Positions 12,728 to 23,364 of a stretch of 64,000 nucleotides of DNA are shown piece after piece. Position 1 is the first letter of the stretch. Each line of letters starts with the position of its first letter. The stretch comes from Zonotrichia leucophrys gambelii (taxonomy: Eukaryota > Chordata > Aves > Passeriformes > Passerellidae): NCBI RefSeq assembly GCF_028769735.1, contig NC_088172.1, positions 67,356,631 through 67,420,630 on the forward strand. The letters are read 5' to 3'. Position numbers and translations under genes: made by a program. Below the pieces are notes generated by a model. It was given only the letters and a program-made list of their open reading frames with translations. It had not been told where the DNA came from and searched no databases.

Positions 12728-12822
12728 TGTGACATGGCTTTAGTGAGCATGTAGGTATTTGGTCAAAGGCTGGATTTGATGATCTTGGAGATCTTTTCCA
12801 ACCTTAATGATTCCCTATGTCA
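12728..12822 (+). mobile_element. CR1 LINE 3'-end fragment
   Basis: About 95 bp match the last part of a CR1 3' untranslated region in sense orientation: GACATGGCTTTAGTGAGCAT, then GGATTTGATGATCTTGGAGA, then TTTTCCAACCTTAATGATTC. The order and spacing are those of many avian CR1 copies. The body is missing, as expected of a heavily 5'-truncated insertion. Confidence 0.85.
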
Positions 12823-13924
12823 AAGGTTTTAAACTATGGAAAAGGCAGTGGTCCTCGTCTTGCATGTAGTGCAAAGAAATTTTTTAAAGAAGTGCTGGAG
12901 GTGACTGAATGGAAAGCTTTTCTTTGGCAACATCTAATAGAGAGGATGGAATAAAATCCCAAAGGGATTAGTTACATTTAGTTTTGCTGGATACAACCTC
13001 AGAGATTATTGTTTGTGGATTTATCTTGTCCACCCCATATCCTCCATCCAGGAGATGATCTATTCTGTATTTCCATCCCTGATTTCCATGATACTATAAT
13101 GAAAACATGATGTGTCATCAGGGTGAACAATTTAGTGGAAACTCCTGTGTAAAGGCAGATCTTGATGGGAACTTCTCAAAACACAGATGCAGAATAATAC
13201 ATCTTATTTGGTGATAGATAGATAGATAGAACTCTGTGTGCTGAATGGGTGGAAAAATCCATTTACAAATGTACTACTTAAGATGAAATTAAATAGAAGA
13301 TACTATAGGATTTCCCCCAAAGCTTGACAAATACATACAGTTCTGGTCTCCGTAAATTTTTTTAGTATCTTGCTGAAGGAATGTGCTACTCGGTCACCAA
13401 AACCTCCACAAATTATACACAAAAAATAAACACCTTGCTAAACCAGACTGTGTAAGAATTCAAGAAGAAATCTTCTGCTAATGATCTGAAAATCTCCTCC
13501 TTTACTATGCAGCCAATCTCACCAAAGCTTTGTGTGGGCGATTGTCATAGAAGATATCTCAAGGGCCACCACAGGTACCAAAATTAACATCCATGCTAGC
13601 AAGAGTCTTTATGCCTCCTGTCCCTGCCTGGCACTCCAGTTTGCTGCCTTTTGCTTCTCACTAAAATAAACTTAGAAAGGAGAAAGAACCTGGTACCTCG
13701 TGGGTGCTTTCAGCATCTCGTGAACCTGACTTGGGCTTGCAGCGAACCACTTACATCGCCGGTATCTACACTTGTTCCGGCAAAGAATGGCTCAATGGTT
13801 TGGGCAAGTAGCCACCTACTGCTTGGAATCATGTGGAGGCCAAACAAGCCCTGCCCCTTGAGGGGAAGGCAGGAGGAAAAATCTGGACAGCAAGTGTGGG
13901 GCTGGGGATGCAGAGAGCAGACAG
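12823..13924. other. Non-coding stretch upstream of promoter cluster
   Basis: No gene recognised. A (GATA)n microsatellite lies at 13213. Around 13560-13740 a pyrimidine-rich segment followed by AAAATAAACTTAG is faintly like an LTR R/U5 region, but no boundaries could be found. A 260-codon + strand frame starts at 13651 and runs into the CpG island; most of it is CpG-island DNA and it is treated as chance. Confidence 0.55.
13213..13230. repeat. (GATA)n microsatellite
   Basis: Four and a half uninterrupted copies of GATA. Confidence 0.95.
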
Positions 13925-14455
13925 CAGCACTGAGGGGCACCGCACACAACGACCCCGGCCCCGCCAGCTGGCTGCGGATGGCGCCGCAGCCCCGGTACGG
14001 CTCGCTACGGGAACGAAGGCACCGGCTGGACCGCGATCCCGCAGGACCCTCCCCGCCTTCGCCCGCGTCCCCCGGCCCGCTCTCCAGCGGCGGGGGCGGT
14101 GCGGGGCAGCGCTGCCCGCCCTGTCCCCGCCCGGTTGCGGTGCGGCGCGGACACGCGTGGGCCGGCGCAGGCGGGCGCGGCGCGGCCTCCCCAGCGGCGG
14201 GGCCGGGCGCGGCGCGGTGCCCGCTGCCCCCGGGGAGCCCCTGCGGCACCCGCGCTGTCGCTGCCGGGCCGCGCCGGCGGCAGGGGAAGCGCCCCCGCCC
14301 CCGCGGGGATTGGCAGCCCCGAGGTGCGGCCGCCCCCGCGCCCGGCAGCGCCGCCCGCCCGCCCCCGCCGCGGCTCGGCGGCGCTCCCCACACGCGGTCC
14401 GAGCCGCGGCAATGCCAGTGTGACCCCGCGTGAGGAGGAGCCCCCGCTTCGCATC
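13925..14455. promoter_or_regulatory. CpG island, likely promoter
   Basis: About 530 bp of extremely GC-rich sequence with CpG at very high density. It contains many GGGCGG/CCCGCCC-type Sp/KLF words and an inverted CCAAT box (ATTGG at about 14308-14312 within GCGGGGATTGGCAGCCCC). There is no clear TATA box. It lies about 2.1 kb upstream of the ATG at 16568, on the same likely transcription unit, so it is a good candidate for a TATA-less promoter and a noncoding first exon. Long frames on both strands (up to 260 codons on +, 227 on -) are dominated by Ala, Gly, Pro and Arg. That is the signature of translated CpG-island DNA, so I do not call them genes. Confidence 0.8.
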
Positions 14456-15639
14456 GGGGTTTTTAATTCTCATTTCTTTCTAAGCGCCTGCCAGTGCTCA
14501 GTAAAAAAAAAAAAAAAATCCTTGCACCCTATACAGCAAGAAATTGCTACTTAAGAGGATCTAACCATACACCATAAACACTTCAGTATGTACCCGAGCC
14601 GAAATATATTTGGAAAGATGGGGGGAGGGCACTTACACCCAGCTTTCATCAGTGCCTGCTTGAAGAGAGACAGAAATAATTAAGGAAAAAAAAAATCCCT
14701 CCCCTCCCCCCGCCCGAATAATCATAATATATTGAAATTTCCCAAAGTCTAGTCAGCTGCAAAAAATAAATGTTTTTTTGGTGCTAAAGGATCATGTTGC
14801 AGAAGCGTGTGACTGCAAGACCTAGATTCCTTTCCCTGTTTCCCCGTCTCTTTCCTTAGGTGTTTTTTAGCATTATTATTTGTTTTGGGAGGGGAGAAAA
14901 TCATCTTCGCTTCAGTCTCTTGCTAGAGGTCCAGACTGCTTACGTCTGAGCGCCCCTTATCATTTCAGTGAATGGCAATTGCAGCCTTGGTGCTGTTATA
15001 GCAATGAAGCTACAGACGTCATTGCCTCCTGTTGGACGTGAGATGTGTCCAAGCATCAGCCCCTTTTGCTTAAGAAAAACTCTTTAACTTCCACGCAGCC
15101 GACAGGCAAGCTTTTCTAAGATCCTGTGGACCCAACGTTGTATTGATAGAGTTATATCTTTTTATTTATATATACATACACACATACACAGGTGTGAACG
15201 TGTATGTGTGTAAGTACGTATGTATAGAGAGAGACAGATAAATTAAAGCCGCAGCTATACTGCAAGCTCCTCTAAAATTTCCTGCTCGTCAGAGTAGCTC
15301 TCTGCATCGTTTTGTTAAATACAGCCCGGCGGGAAAGCCATCATCAATCAATTTCGGGTAACAAGGAAGACTTGTTGAACACCTTGTTCTCCAGACCCCG
15401 GGAAGATGCTGGGCTGCTGGAGCGTGGAAGAGCCAGGATTGTGCCCTGAACTTCACCCAGTTGGCAGCAGCTATTCCTAAACAATTTCCCCTCTCCTCCC
15501 CTGCCTCTTTGCCTCTCGGACTGACTGAGAATCTGCTCTTTAAAGTTGATCTGAAGGGGAAAGCAGAGACGAGCTTGTGCATAGTTTGGAGGGTAAGTTG
15601 TGTCCTCGCCCCCTCCTCCCCCCATCCCCGCTAACAAAT
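14456..15639. other. Non-coding spacer within promoter region
   Basis: AT-rich with a poly-A run at about 14502-14518 and a short C-run near 14707. At 15013-15024 there is AGACGTCATTGC, one base from the CRE/ATF consensus TGACGTCA. A perfect hairpin lies at 15178-15211. No coding exon recognised; frames of 97 and 127 codons on the minus strand look like chance. It may be 5' untranslated or first-intron sequence. Confidence 0.55.
15178..15211. repeat. Perfect 12-bp inverted repeat, CA/TG rich
   Basis: The arms ACACACATACAC (15178-15189) and GTGTATGTGTGT (15200-15211) are exact reverse complements around a 10-base loop. The flanks are also alternating purine-pyrimidine (TATACATA before, TACGTATGTATA after), so the whole of about 15165-15226 could form a cruciform or Z-DNA. 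It lies in the promoter cluster. It may be only a degraded CA/TG microsatellite. Confidence 0.85.
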
Positions 15640-15950
15640 ACCCTCTAGCCAGCTTTGCAATGCGCCTGTAAAGGGGGCAGGTCGGGGCGGCCGGGGGACG
15701 GGACGGGACTCCCCAGGGGAGCGGCACGTCTCGTTCCCAGAGCCGAAAGGGTTACACAGGGAGCGAGGAAGCCCGGCTGCGGGGGTACTGACTCGGCGGC
15801 GGAGTTTGCGAGGTGCGAGTTGCGGGTGCCCGCTGCCAGCCGGCTGCGGCGCCCCGCTCGCTCCGCGCCGCTCCCGCAGGTGCCGGGCGGGGTGGCCGCA
15901 GCCCCCGGGGAGCCCAGCATCTCCGGCTCCCAGAGCACATGACCCCTGCA
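15640..15950. promoter_or_regulatory. CpG island, probable proximal promoter or 5' UTR
   Basis: A second CpG-dense block of about 300 bp with GGGGCGG, GGGCGGGG and CCCGCTCGCTCCGC words and no TATA box. It ends about 620 bp upstream of the ATG at 16568. With the 13.9-14.5 kb island and the CpG-rich exon it forms one extended promoter region. Overlapping frames of 86-129 codons on + and 97-127 on - are compositional artefacts. Confidence 0.75.
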
Positions 15951-16100
15951 GGGAATTTTGCCTCCCTGCACCTGCAGGCTCTTCTCATCCCTCCTCCTCT
16001 GCTCCTGGTTTTCTTTTTAATCCTCCTGTTCCCCCCGCTCTCCACACACCACCACCCCCCTTCTAACTCCCCCCACCCCCATCCATTCAGCTTTTACCTT

Positions 16101-16196
16101 CCCCCCCCTCTTTTTTTTTTTTTTTTTTTAAACCAGAAGGAATCCCAGCAGAAGGAAATAATATCAATCAGCTCCCTCCTTCTTCCCCCCCCCCCC
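16101..16196 (+). repeat. Homopolymer pyrimidine tracts (C8, T19, C12)
   Basis: Runs of C at 16101-16108, T at 16111-16129 and C at 16185-16196. The first two are followed by AAACCAG (AG at 16135-16136), which has the layout of a splice acceptor. A long polypyrimidine run next to a promoter may also adopt triplex structure. These homopolymers are prone to sequencing and length errors. Confidence 0.8.
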
Positions 16197-16455
16197 GATT
16201 AAAAGGAAAAAAACCCACCACCTGCTAACATTTGGAAAAGCAGCAGAGGACCATTACCTCTATCTTTAATTTTCACTCACACACTCAGATGAATAAGCAA
16301 GGAAGGGGGAGACCTCAGCAGCCCCTCTAGACGTGGGGCTGAATTGATGGGATTGTGATTTGTAGGATTTCTCCACTTAGTCCCTGCCTCCTACTTGCTC
16401 TCCAGCCACTCCAAAGTCTCTTCCCCTCTCTTTAAGCAGCGATTTCTTTCAATCT

Positions 16456-16541
16456 CTCTCTCTCCCTCCCTGTGTCTCTCTCCCTTCACACTCTCCCTCT
16501 CTCTCTACATACACTCATCTCCCTGGAGAGAGAGAGAGGAG
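16456..16541 (+). repeat. TC-rich tract and complementary GA-rich tract before the start codon
   Basis: A (TC)n-like block (about 16456-16506) is followed 15 bases later by a GA run (16524-16541). CTCTCTCT and AGAGAGAG can pair, so if transcribed the 5' untranslated region could fold into a stable hairpin some 27 bases before the ATG at 16568. GA/TC repeats near promoters may also bind GAGA-type factors. That this lies inside the transcript is inferred. Confidence 0.7.
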
Positions 16542-16559
16542 AAACTCAACTCCCAAACA

Positions 16560-16870
16560 CCGACCAGATGTCGAAGAAACGCAAAGCCCTGGAGGGCGGC
16601 GGAGCCCCGCTCCCCCCCGAGGACCCCAGAGCCTGCTTTGGGGCCGGCGAGGAGCAAGGTAGGGCGGCGGAGGCCTGCAGGTGGCCGGGCGGCCGGCGGC
16701 TGGCAGCCCACGCACGGCGGGGACGTGCCGGCCTGGCCGGCCTCCTGCAGCCCACCCACACCGGGGTGCCCTGGGCCCTGAGGCCGGGCTGCTGCCAGGG
16801 CCGGGCGCGGAGCTGCGGGGCTGCTCCCACCGCGGCCACGCCGAACTCGTGCACGGGGGAAGGGGGTGTG
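16560..16870. promoter_or_regulatory. CpG-rich block over and after the first coding exon
   Basis: CpG density stays high through the coding exon and about 200 bp of the intron (GGCCGGGCGCGGAGC and similar), then drops. This is usual for a first exon lying in the 3' part of a promoter island, and it supports the reading that the exon at 16568 is near a transcription start. Long overlapping frames on both strands (up to 190 codons) are compositional. Confidence 0.65.
16568..16658 (+). CDS. First coding exon (partial gene) of unidentified nuclear-type protein
   Basis: The ATG at 16568 opens 30 complete codons plus one base, encoding an N-terminus that starts MSKKRKALEGGG and ends FGAGEEQ. At 16659 the sequence CAAG/GTAGGG is a good splice donor (phase 1). 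The KKRK at residues 3-6 is a basic patch like a classical monopartite nuclear localisation signal; the rest is Gly/Pro/Glu-rich and probably disordered. The start is the first ATG in this frame after the pyrimidine-rich leader; the frame is open further upstream only through TC simple sequence. The Kozak context is weak (C at -3, T at +4). Support comes from the CpG-rich setting, the promoter cluster upstream and the donor; no second exon is visible. I do not recognise the gene firmly. I have a vague, unverified association of this N-terminus with predicted long isoforms of vertebrate PDE10A, too weak to use as a name. Confidence 0.6.
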
Positions 16871-19800
16871 GGAGAGTGGCCGAGGGGAATGGTAGGTCTG
16901 CCAAGCAGCCCAGGCTCCCTTCCCCACTGCAGTTTGTCACTGGCATGGGCACAGCCGGAGTGCCTCATTGATTTGTAGCTGGTGGAAATGGGTTTGCGGG
17001 GCGCTCCTAGCCGGGGCAGCGAATGAGCTGTGGGCACTTCATATTTGCGTCGTGGCTTTGCCTGGCTCCAGTGTCCTCCAGCAAGCCCCCGTCCCTGGTA
17101 TGGTTTCTGGTGCGTCACGCTGGGGCTTCTTGTAGTGCGCTTTGCACCCAGCTAAAGTTGGTTTTGCTGTGATTTTCAAGCTCCAAGTGTTTGTGGTGAA
17201 AGCTGTTCTGCACTTTTTTGACAAAATAATGTGAACGTAGCAGCCGCGTGGTGTAAAATCAGCTGTGCGCACAAGTGTGAGGGAGTTCTGCAGCCGAATT
17301 TCTTGCTGTTCAGCCAGCCCAGTGGGTTCCCTTCCTTTGTGTTGATTTTAACAAAGTGGGCCCAGATGAACCAAGCTGAGCTACAGGGCTTTGGGCTGGT
17401 GGCTGTAATGCAGAGAGGAAAGGAAAATACTGGTTGGATTCAGAGCAGTGTTTCAGGCTGTTGCGAGTGGCTGTGGTGGGAGATGGTGGGTGTGTGGTGG
17501 GTTCGGGTGACGATGTGTGTGTCTGTGCATGCTCGAATTCAGAAACATGGTGTTTTTGCCTGGGCAGGTGTACACCGAGCAGGGAGGAATGGCATTGAGT
17601 GTGTTTTCCAACATGGAGTCTGTGGCCCTTTTTGTAAATGATGTGAAAGATCCTAATGTCACAAATCACCCATGTCGTGAAATTCCCTTACCACCATGGA
17701 TGTGTCTGCTTTTGCAAGGAAGTATTTCCAGCACAGTTGTTGGTGTGTTCTTCTGGTTTCATTAGAAAGGAGCACTGAAATTCACCATTTCTCTCAAAAG
17801 ATATGGTTTAGGGTTTATGTGGTTGTTGGTTTTTAATTGCTTGGCTCTCCCACAAGAAAATAATATGTTTATATTGTCTTGCCATTTCTCTGCTTAAGAC
17901 TAATCTTGACATGGGAGGGATATTTTCAAACCTTGTCAATGACTTTATATGCATGACAGCATTCAATGTTTTTGCAATGTGGAATTTTGCTGTTACTAAC
18001 CTGGAAAATCTTACCTCCTTGTCAGCAGCAGAGGAGGTTAAATACAGGCAGGGTATTCAGCAGAGATTCAGCATTCAGAAAGTTTGGTGTAGATTACATG
18101 TAATTTTAATTTAAATATATGCCAGTAGTGGGTGTAGAAGCACCTTGCATGTTATTGTGATGCAGTGATGCTTGCCCGGTTAGGATTTTTTTTTAAGTGC
18201 TTTTTTTTTTGCTTTTTAAACTACACAGTAATATTTTCTGTAACACATCTGGTTATGTAACAAGAAACAGAAAACATAATATAACTTTAACACAGGATTG
18301 TTCTTTTTATTGATTACAGTATACATAAAACAAATGAAATGGAGAGTGAAAGAATACTTGATAAAGTATTGATGTGTATCTAAAAGGAGTAAATTAGGTA
18401 TCATTTTCCTCATAAGGGGACACAATGTATTTTGTAAATCAGACAGATTGAAAACTCGTGTTTTGCACCTAGATAATCCAGGGTCTTGTCTTTTCTATTG
18501 TAGTATAATGAAATTAGGCAAAAAAGTAGTTTTACTTCTGAGCTTAAATATATTTTTGTGAACTTCTATTCTGTTTATTTTCTTCCTCCTATTTTACAAG
18601 AAGGAATGTTGCTTGTTAATTACATTGTCTATGCCTATGTAACTGTAGAAACCATTAAGAGTGTGCAATGTATCACAGTCTTGTAGGGAATGTATTTTTG
18701 TGTAAGATGGTGGGTGTGAGACTTTCTTAAGGCATGAGATGGGAAGGTTTTTTTTTTTATTCAGCTTAATAAAAATGCATCTTACTATGAAACATTGTGT
18801 GCTCTTCCAGCAGGTTTACTACCTCTGTGGAGAAGGCATACTTGCTAAATTTGGAGGGCAGGTGTGTAGTGTTTGCCTGGAAGTATGAAGAAACCATGTA
18901 ACACCTGGGGTTTAGCGTTAAAATGTGTGTGCATTGGGAGCGGGGAGGCAGGGAAGGCAAAATGGGCATAAGTAAACCAAAGGAAGAAAAACAGAGAGCT
19001 CAGATTTCTGGAGGCTGCCAAATCCTGTATTCCTGCAGAAGCTGAATGCAGAAGCCCGGCTGTCCTCAGCTAACGAGGTGACTTCTTTCAGTGACAGAAG
19101 CGTGAATGAGTGAGAGCCTGGATCCAGGTCTGCCATATTATTCTTCTGCGTTAGCTGGTCAGGTGAGAGCAGGTGTTCCTAACACAGGAGTCTCAGACCT
19201 TTTTGAGGGTCTGTGCTTCTTTGTTTAAATATTAAGAGAGTGTGGACTAATTCTTAGCTTGTCTATACTGTGCTGGATATTTGGCCAACTGAAGTATGTG
19301 CTTGCAGGATTTCATTCAGCTCCTGTTTATCCTCACTTGGCAAAGCTGTGGGTGGATAGACACTATGTAGGCCACAATACAGATTTCTCAAACTTCCTTG
19401 GTGTGGCTTTGTTTTTATTCTCCTTCAAAGTGTTTTATGAGGACTCTGTAATCCATACTGTAACCTTGCCTTTTATTGTGGGCTCTGATGCCATACATTT
19501 CAGTCTCGCTGGTGTGGAGAGGAGGTAGGGAATGAGGCTGCTCTGTATCTCCCACCTTCTCAGCAACAACAGCCTGAACCTCTCTGTCTGATTCGAGGCA
19601 CTTCACTGCTTCACCTTATTAAGGGGTAGGCTCATAAGGCTCATTCCCATAATCTCCAAAGGCATAGTGGCATCTTTGGGGAGAATTCAGGTTCTCACTT
19701 GAGCTGAATTGCTTCTCAGAGGTGCTCCTTTCTTTGCCTTGATTGTCCGTGAAGCTTGGGGTAACCACACTGGTTTATTTGTTGCGATTAAAGTAGCAGG

Positions 19801-20875
19801 AATTCCAGCAGGGCTGATAAGGTCCTAGCAGAGAAACCAGATGTGGTTGTTCAGTGTGATACCCAGCATGGAGGAGGTGGGATTTGTCTGTTGAAACTCA
19901 GCTCTCTGCACTCCCTTTGTAGTCAGGAAGCAGAACATTTCTAGGGATCAATTCATCTCTTCCTGAAGTGGAAGTCTACATTTAGTCAGCAGAATCAGAT
20001 CTGAGAAGTGCTGTTTCTGCCAATTGAATATAAAAGTAGTCCAAACATGTAGCATGGATGTAGACAGCTGTATTTCAGCAGATGACTCCTGACTTTTGAC
20101 CAGATCTTTCAGGCTTCAGTGCAAGTCAAATGACAAAGATATTTGTCCGCTAAATTTGAAGCAGAGGACTTCCCTTCTGGAATAGCCCTATTGCTCAAAA
20201 TTGTAGTACAAAAAATCTGAAGAAGGGTCTTCTTTCTGGGAATTACTTTTTTCTATGAATGTGTTGAAAGCTAGTCTAGAAGATGTGAAAACAGAGGGTG
20301 GTGGTTTAAAAACAAACAAATAAAATATGGACAGTTCTGAGGACCAAATGCAATATGATCTTGTGCCTAAATTGTACAGTAATGCTGCTCACAATTTTCC
20401 AGTGGTTTCTGGAGAGAGTGCAATTCAGTATTTTCGAAATTTTCTTGCAGAGATTTTTGAGCACGATGGATTCAAGGAAGTAGTAATCTGTAAATTCTCA
20501 TTGCACTGCTCTTTCTCAATTTGCATTTTGTACGAAGATAAATAAATGCATTTCTTCCGCTTCCCCTGTGGTCCAGTTGTTCAAATGCTCTCCATTGTCA
20601 CATATATGAGTTATAGTTGAGAATTTTCTGTGCTTTACAAAACTGGTCTCTAAAGAGAGAATTGTTGCAAAACTCTTCCAGAGGCAAAGTTGAACTCTTG
20701 TCTGCCCACAAGTAACTTTTAAGATGTGTTTACTTTTTTCTTATTTCAATGGTACTGACTATTTGCATAGAAGTTAATCATGTGCATAAGGAAATGTTTT
20801 CAAGATTTTGATGATCTTAGCTGTTATTAATCAAAGGCCTCTTGAGGGTCACTTCTATGCAAGAGATACTTCCCT

Positions 20876-20923
20876 AGTAATTAGTAGGGTGAGCAGTAGG
20901 GAAGTAATTAGTAGGGTGAGCAG
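20876..20923. repeat. 27-bp tandem duplication
   Basis: AGTAATTAGTAGGGTGAGCAG occurs at 20876-20896 and again at 20903-20923, joined by TAGGGA. Identity is perfect, suggesting a recent slippage or duplication. Confidence 0.95.
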
Positions 20924-22803
20924 TTTATACTAAAGTATTCTCTCTGACTGAAACTTGATGGTTTGTGTGACTGCTTATCATTCACATTTGTCTTGAAATT
21001 TGGTATTAAGTTCTGATTATTATTAAATCTTAATTTGGGATTATCAGGCACAGGAAACCAATTTCTGCCCTGTTATTGAAGGCTTACATTGATGTAATGA
21101 CAATCAGAGTTGCACCCAACTTCTGAATTATAGTTTTCCAAATACTGTCTTCTCAATACAATTAGCTAGAGTATTTATTCCATTTGTTGTTTTATTAAGC
21201 AAGTGAATTCCTTAGAGCTCTGAACACTGTAGGTGATATTCATGTTTCTCTGATGCAGGTAGAAAAGCAAAGCAGTTCTTCCCTTGGCAGTTCTTCACTT
21301 GTGTGTGTGATTTGTGACTTTCTCACATAATTACTTTTCTCCATCCTCTGTGTCCTGACCATTCTTTTCTTTCCACTTAGCTTCTGATCCCTGAAACAAA
21401 CAAGCCCTCTCTGGATCATACTCTGGAAGATCTGGCTAATCAGAGTTAAGGTGTTTAGTGACAGAGACTTATGTGTTTGTGAGGGCATGGGAAAGGGAAG
21501 GGAATTATTGTGCAGCTTGGGTTTTGTGCCGGTAGTGTAATAGCACAGAAAGAAGTGATCCTTCTGACTCCATTCTCAGGAAGAAGTTTGTGTCACCAGA
21601 AAAAAAAAAGAAAAGAGATGAAAGAATTGCATCAACAGCTTATTAAGGGTTTTATTAATGGAAAAGAAACCATGCTCTCCAAAACTGATTAGCTCAATGG
21701 TTACCGATAATTTCCTGTGTTTAATTTTTTTTTTTGTAATCTCTTTCTTCTAAGACAGTCAAGGATCTGCCTTCCAGATGCTGTGAACCATCTATGGGGG
21801 TCTAACTTTTTCAGAGGATCAGATTTAATGTGCTGAAAAATATGACAGTTTTATCAACTTCCTTCAATTTATGTGAAGCTGCAAACTGAGAATCAAGGAA
21901 AATTGTGAAGCTAAATAGAATTCAAAATGTTTGGGCAGAGAGATCAGGGGCAACAGCAATGTGCTGTTGTTGGAACAGTGTCGTAAGTGTTCTCTGGAAA
22001 AAATACCTTCCTCAGGCGTTGCTGCTGCCGTGCCTTCCCATCCACTGTGCCATAAAGGCTGTTGAGGAGCATTTCTTCTCCCACTTGTTTTAGAGAGGTG
22101 TGCTAGTGTGTGCCTCAGTATAAGTTTATGAGCCTTGTTTGAAGTAAAATACAAAGGGCAATTCTTGAACATTTTGCTGAGTTGGTGTTTTTGTGTAGAA
22201 GGGGCCGTTTCTGCCCAGCAGCGCAGTACTGCCTGGTACAGCTTGGTCTTTAGCTGCTGCTAGCAAGTCTTGAGGTCACTACCTGCATTCTAGGGGGAAA
22301 AATCTATCCCAGCTGACGTGAAAAGGCAGAGCCATACGGAAATGGGTGATATTTTAAGTACCTGACATAGTTGCTTTGGTTGGAAGGTATGACTTCGGGG
22401 GAATTGCCAACTTGCCCTATAAATAAATTTATCCAAACATTTAAAAAGTGGAGATGACTTTTTAATTATTTGTGGGCACTTAGATATTTCAGCTATGCCG
22501 GTCATGTAGCATGAATGGTAATGCTATAAAAACACCCAGTGAGACAGGAATCGTAATTTCAGTAAAAAAAAAAGCAGTGAAGAAGTCTCCTGAGTAGCTA
22601 TTAAAAATGGTGCTTTGGTTAAATAACCAACATTTCAAGGACAAACCTATCTTGAAGCTTTGTGGCAACTGTTTGAGACTCTGCTTTGGGTTCCATAAAG
22701 TTGCAGAGTAGTTCTCATGATGATGGTGCTGTAGCCTCATTTCCATCTGTGTGAGGGAAAGATGTCCATCCTGGCTGGTCCCAGCTCACAGATAGTGATA
22801 CTC

Positions 22804-22837
22804 CAGTGTACCCTCGTACACAGTGTACCCTAGTACA
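22804..22837. repeat. 17-bp tandem pair with palindromic core
   Basis: Two adjacent 17-bp units, CAGTGTACCCTCGTACA and CAGTGTACCCTAGTACA, differ at one base. Each contains TGTAC...GTACA, an inverted 5-bp half-site. Confidence 0.9.
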
Positions 22838-23344
22838 CTTCCTAAAGTGTTAACTCAATGTAGCAACTGCTGTTAAATGGAATTAAGTTGTGCAGTTGGC
22901 CGAGTCCATACCTGGTGGTTGCTCTCTCTCTACCGGGACAGGCAATGGGGAAAGAGCAGCTCTGAAAATGACCTTCAATGAAGACATCCTCCTGACTGCA
23001 CAATGAGCCTGAGTAACCTTCCAGAGAGGACGAGAACTCATCTTTGGAGAACCCGGTCCTCAGCTGGCCTCAGGTGCTCCCCTGACTGGCTGGGTGCTGC
23101 TTGGGAAATGGAGAACCCTGGCTGACATCCTTGATTTGGGATGCCTCCTCACACTTGAAGAAAGAGCTAAATAGGGAGGGTGGCATAAAAGGGAGAGAAT
23201 TATAAAGGAAGTGAAAAAAAATTGTAAAAGCTTTGCAGGTTTCCTTTAACTTCTGGTAAAATGGAAATATGTGTGAATCTCCTGGATTTACTACGAATGC
23301 ATTTCATCTGTTTGTTTTTTTCATAGCCATTTTCCTCCTTCTGC

Positions 23345-23364
23345 AAATAAATAAATAAATAAAT
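23345..23364. repeat. (AAAT)n microsatellite
   Basis: Five uninterrupted AAAT copies. No flanking element recognised. Confidence 0.95.

Noticed and set aside
13651..14433. 260-codon + strand frame, the longest in the window, with 227-, 214- and 149-codon frames on the minus strand
   Set aside because: They occupy a CpG island where stops are rare; the translations are Ala/Gly/Pro/Arg-rich with no domain, and all frames are open at once.
14990..15010. REST/RE1-like GGTGCTG word
   Set aside because: Only one half of the site matches; the other half has several mismatches.
16472..16567. Upstream extension of the coding frame before the ATG
   Set aside because: It translates TC simple sequence and has no ATG in frame; the first ATG is at 16568.
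16546..17118. 190-codon minus frame overlapping the coding exon
   Set aside because: Pro/Ala/Arg-rich antisense shadow of the CpG-rich exon and intron start; no domain recognised.
20327..20545. 72-codon frame with a protein-like look
   Set aside because: Surrounded by AT-rich unique DNA, no splice context and no family recognised.
22749..23306. Possible LTR starting TGTGAGGG with CATCTG flanks
   Set aside because: The 3' side ends GCATTT before CATCTG instead of CA, and there is no ordered TATA and AATAAA pair.
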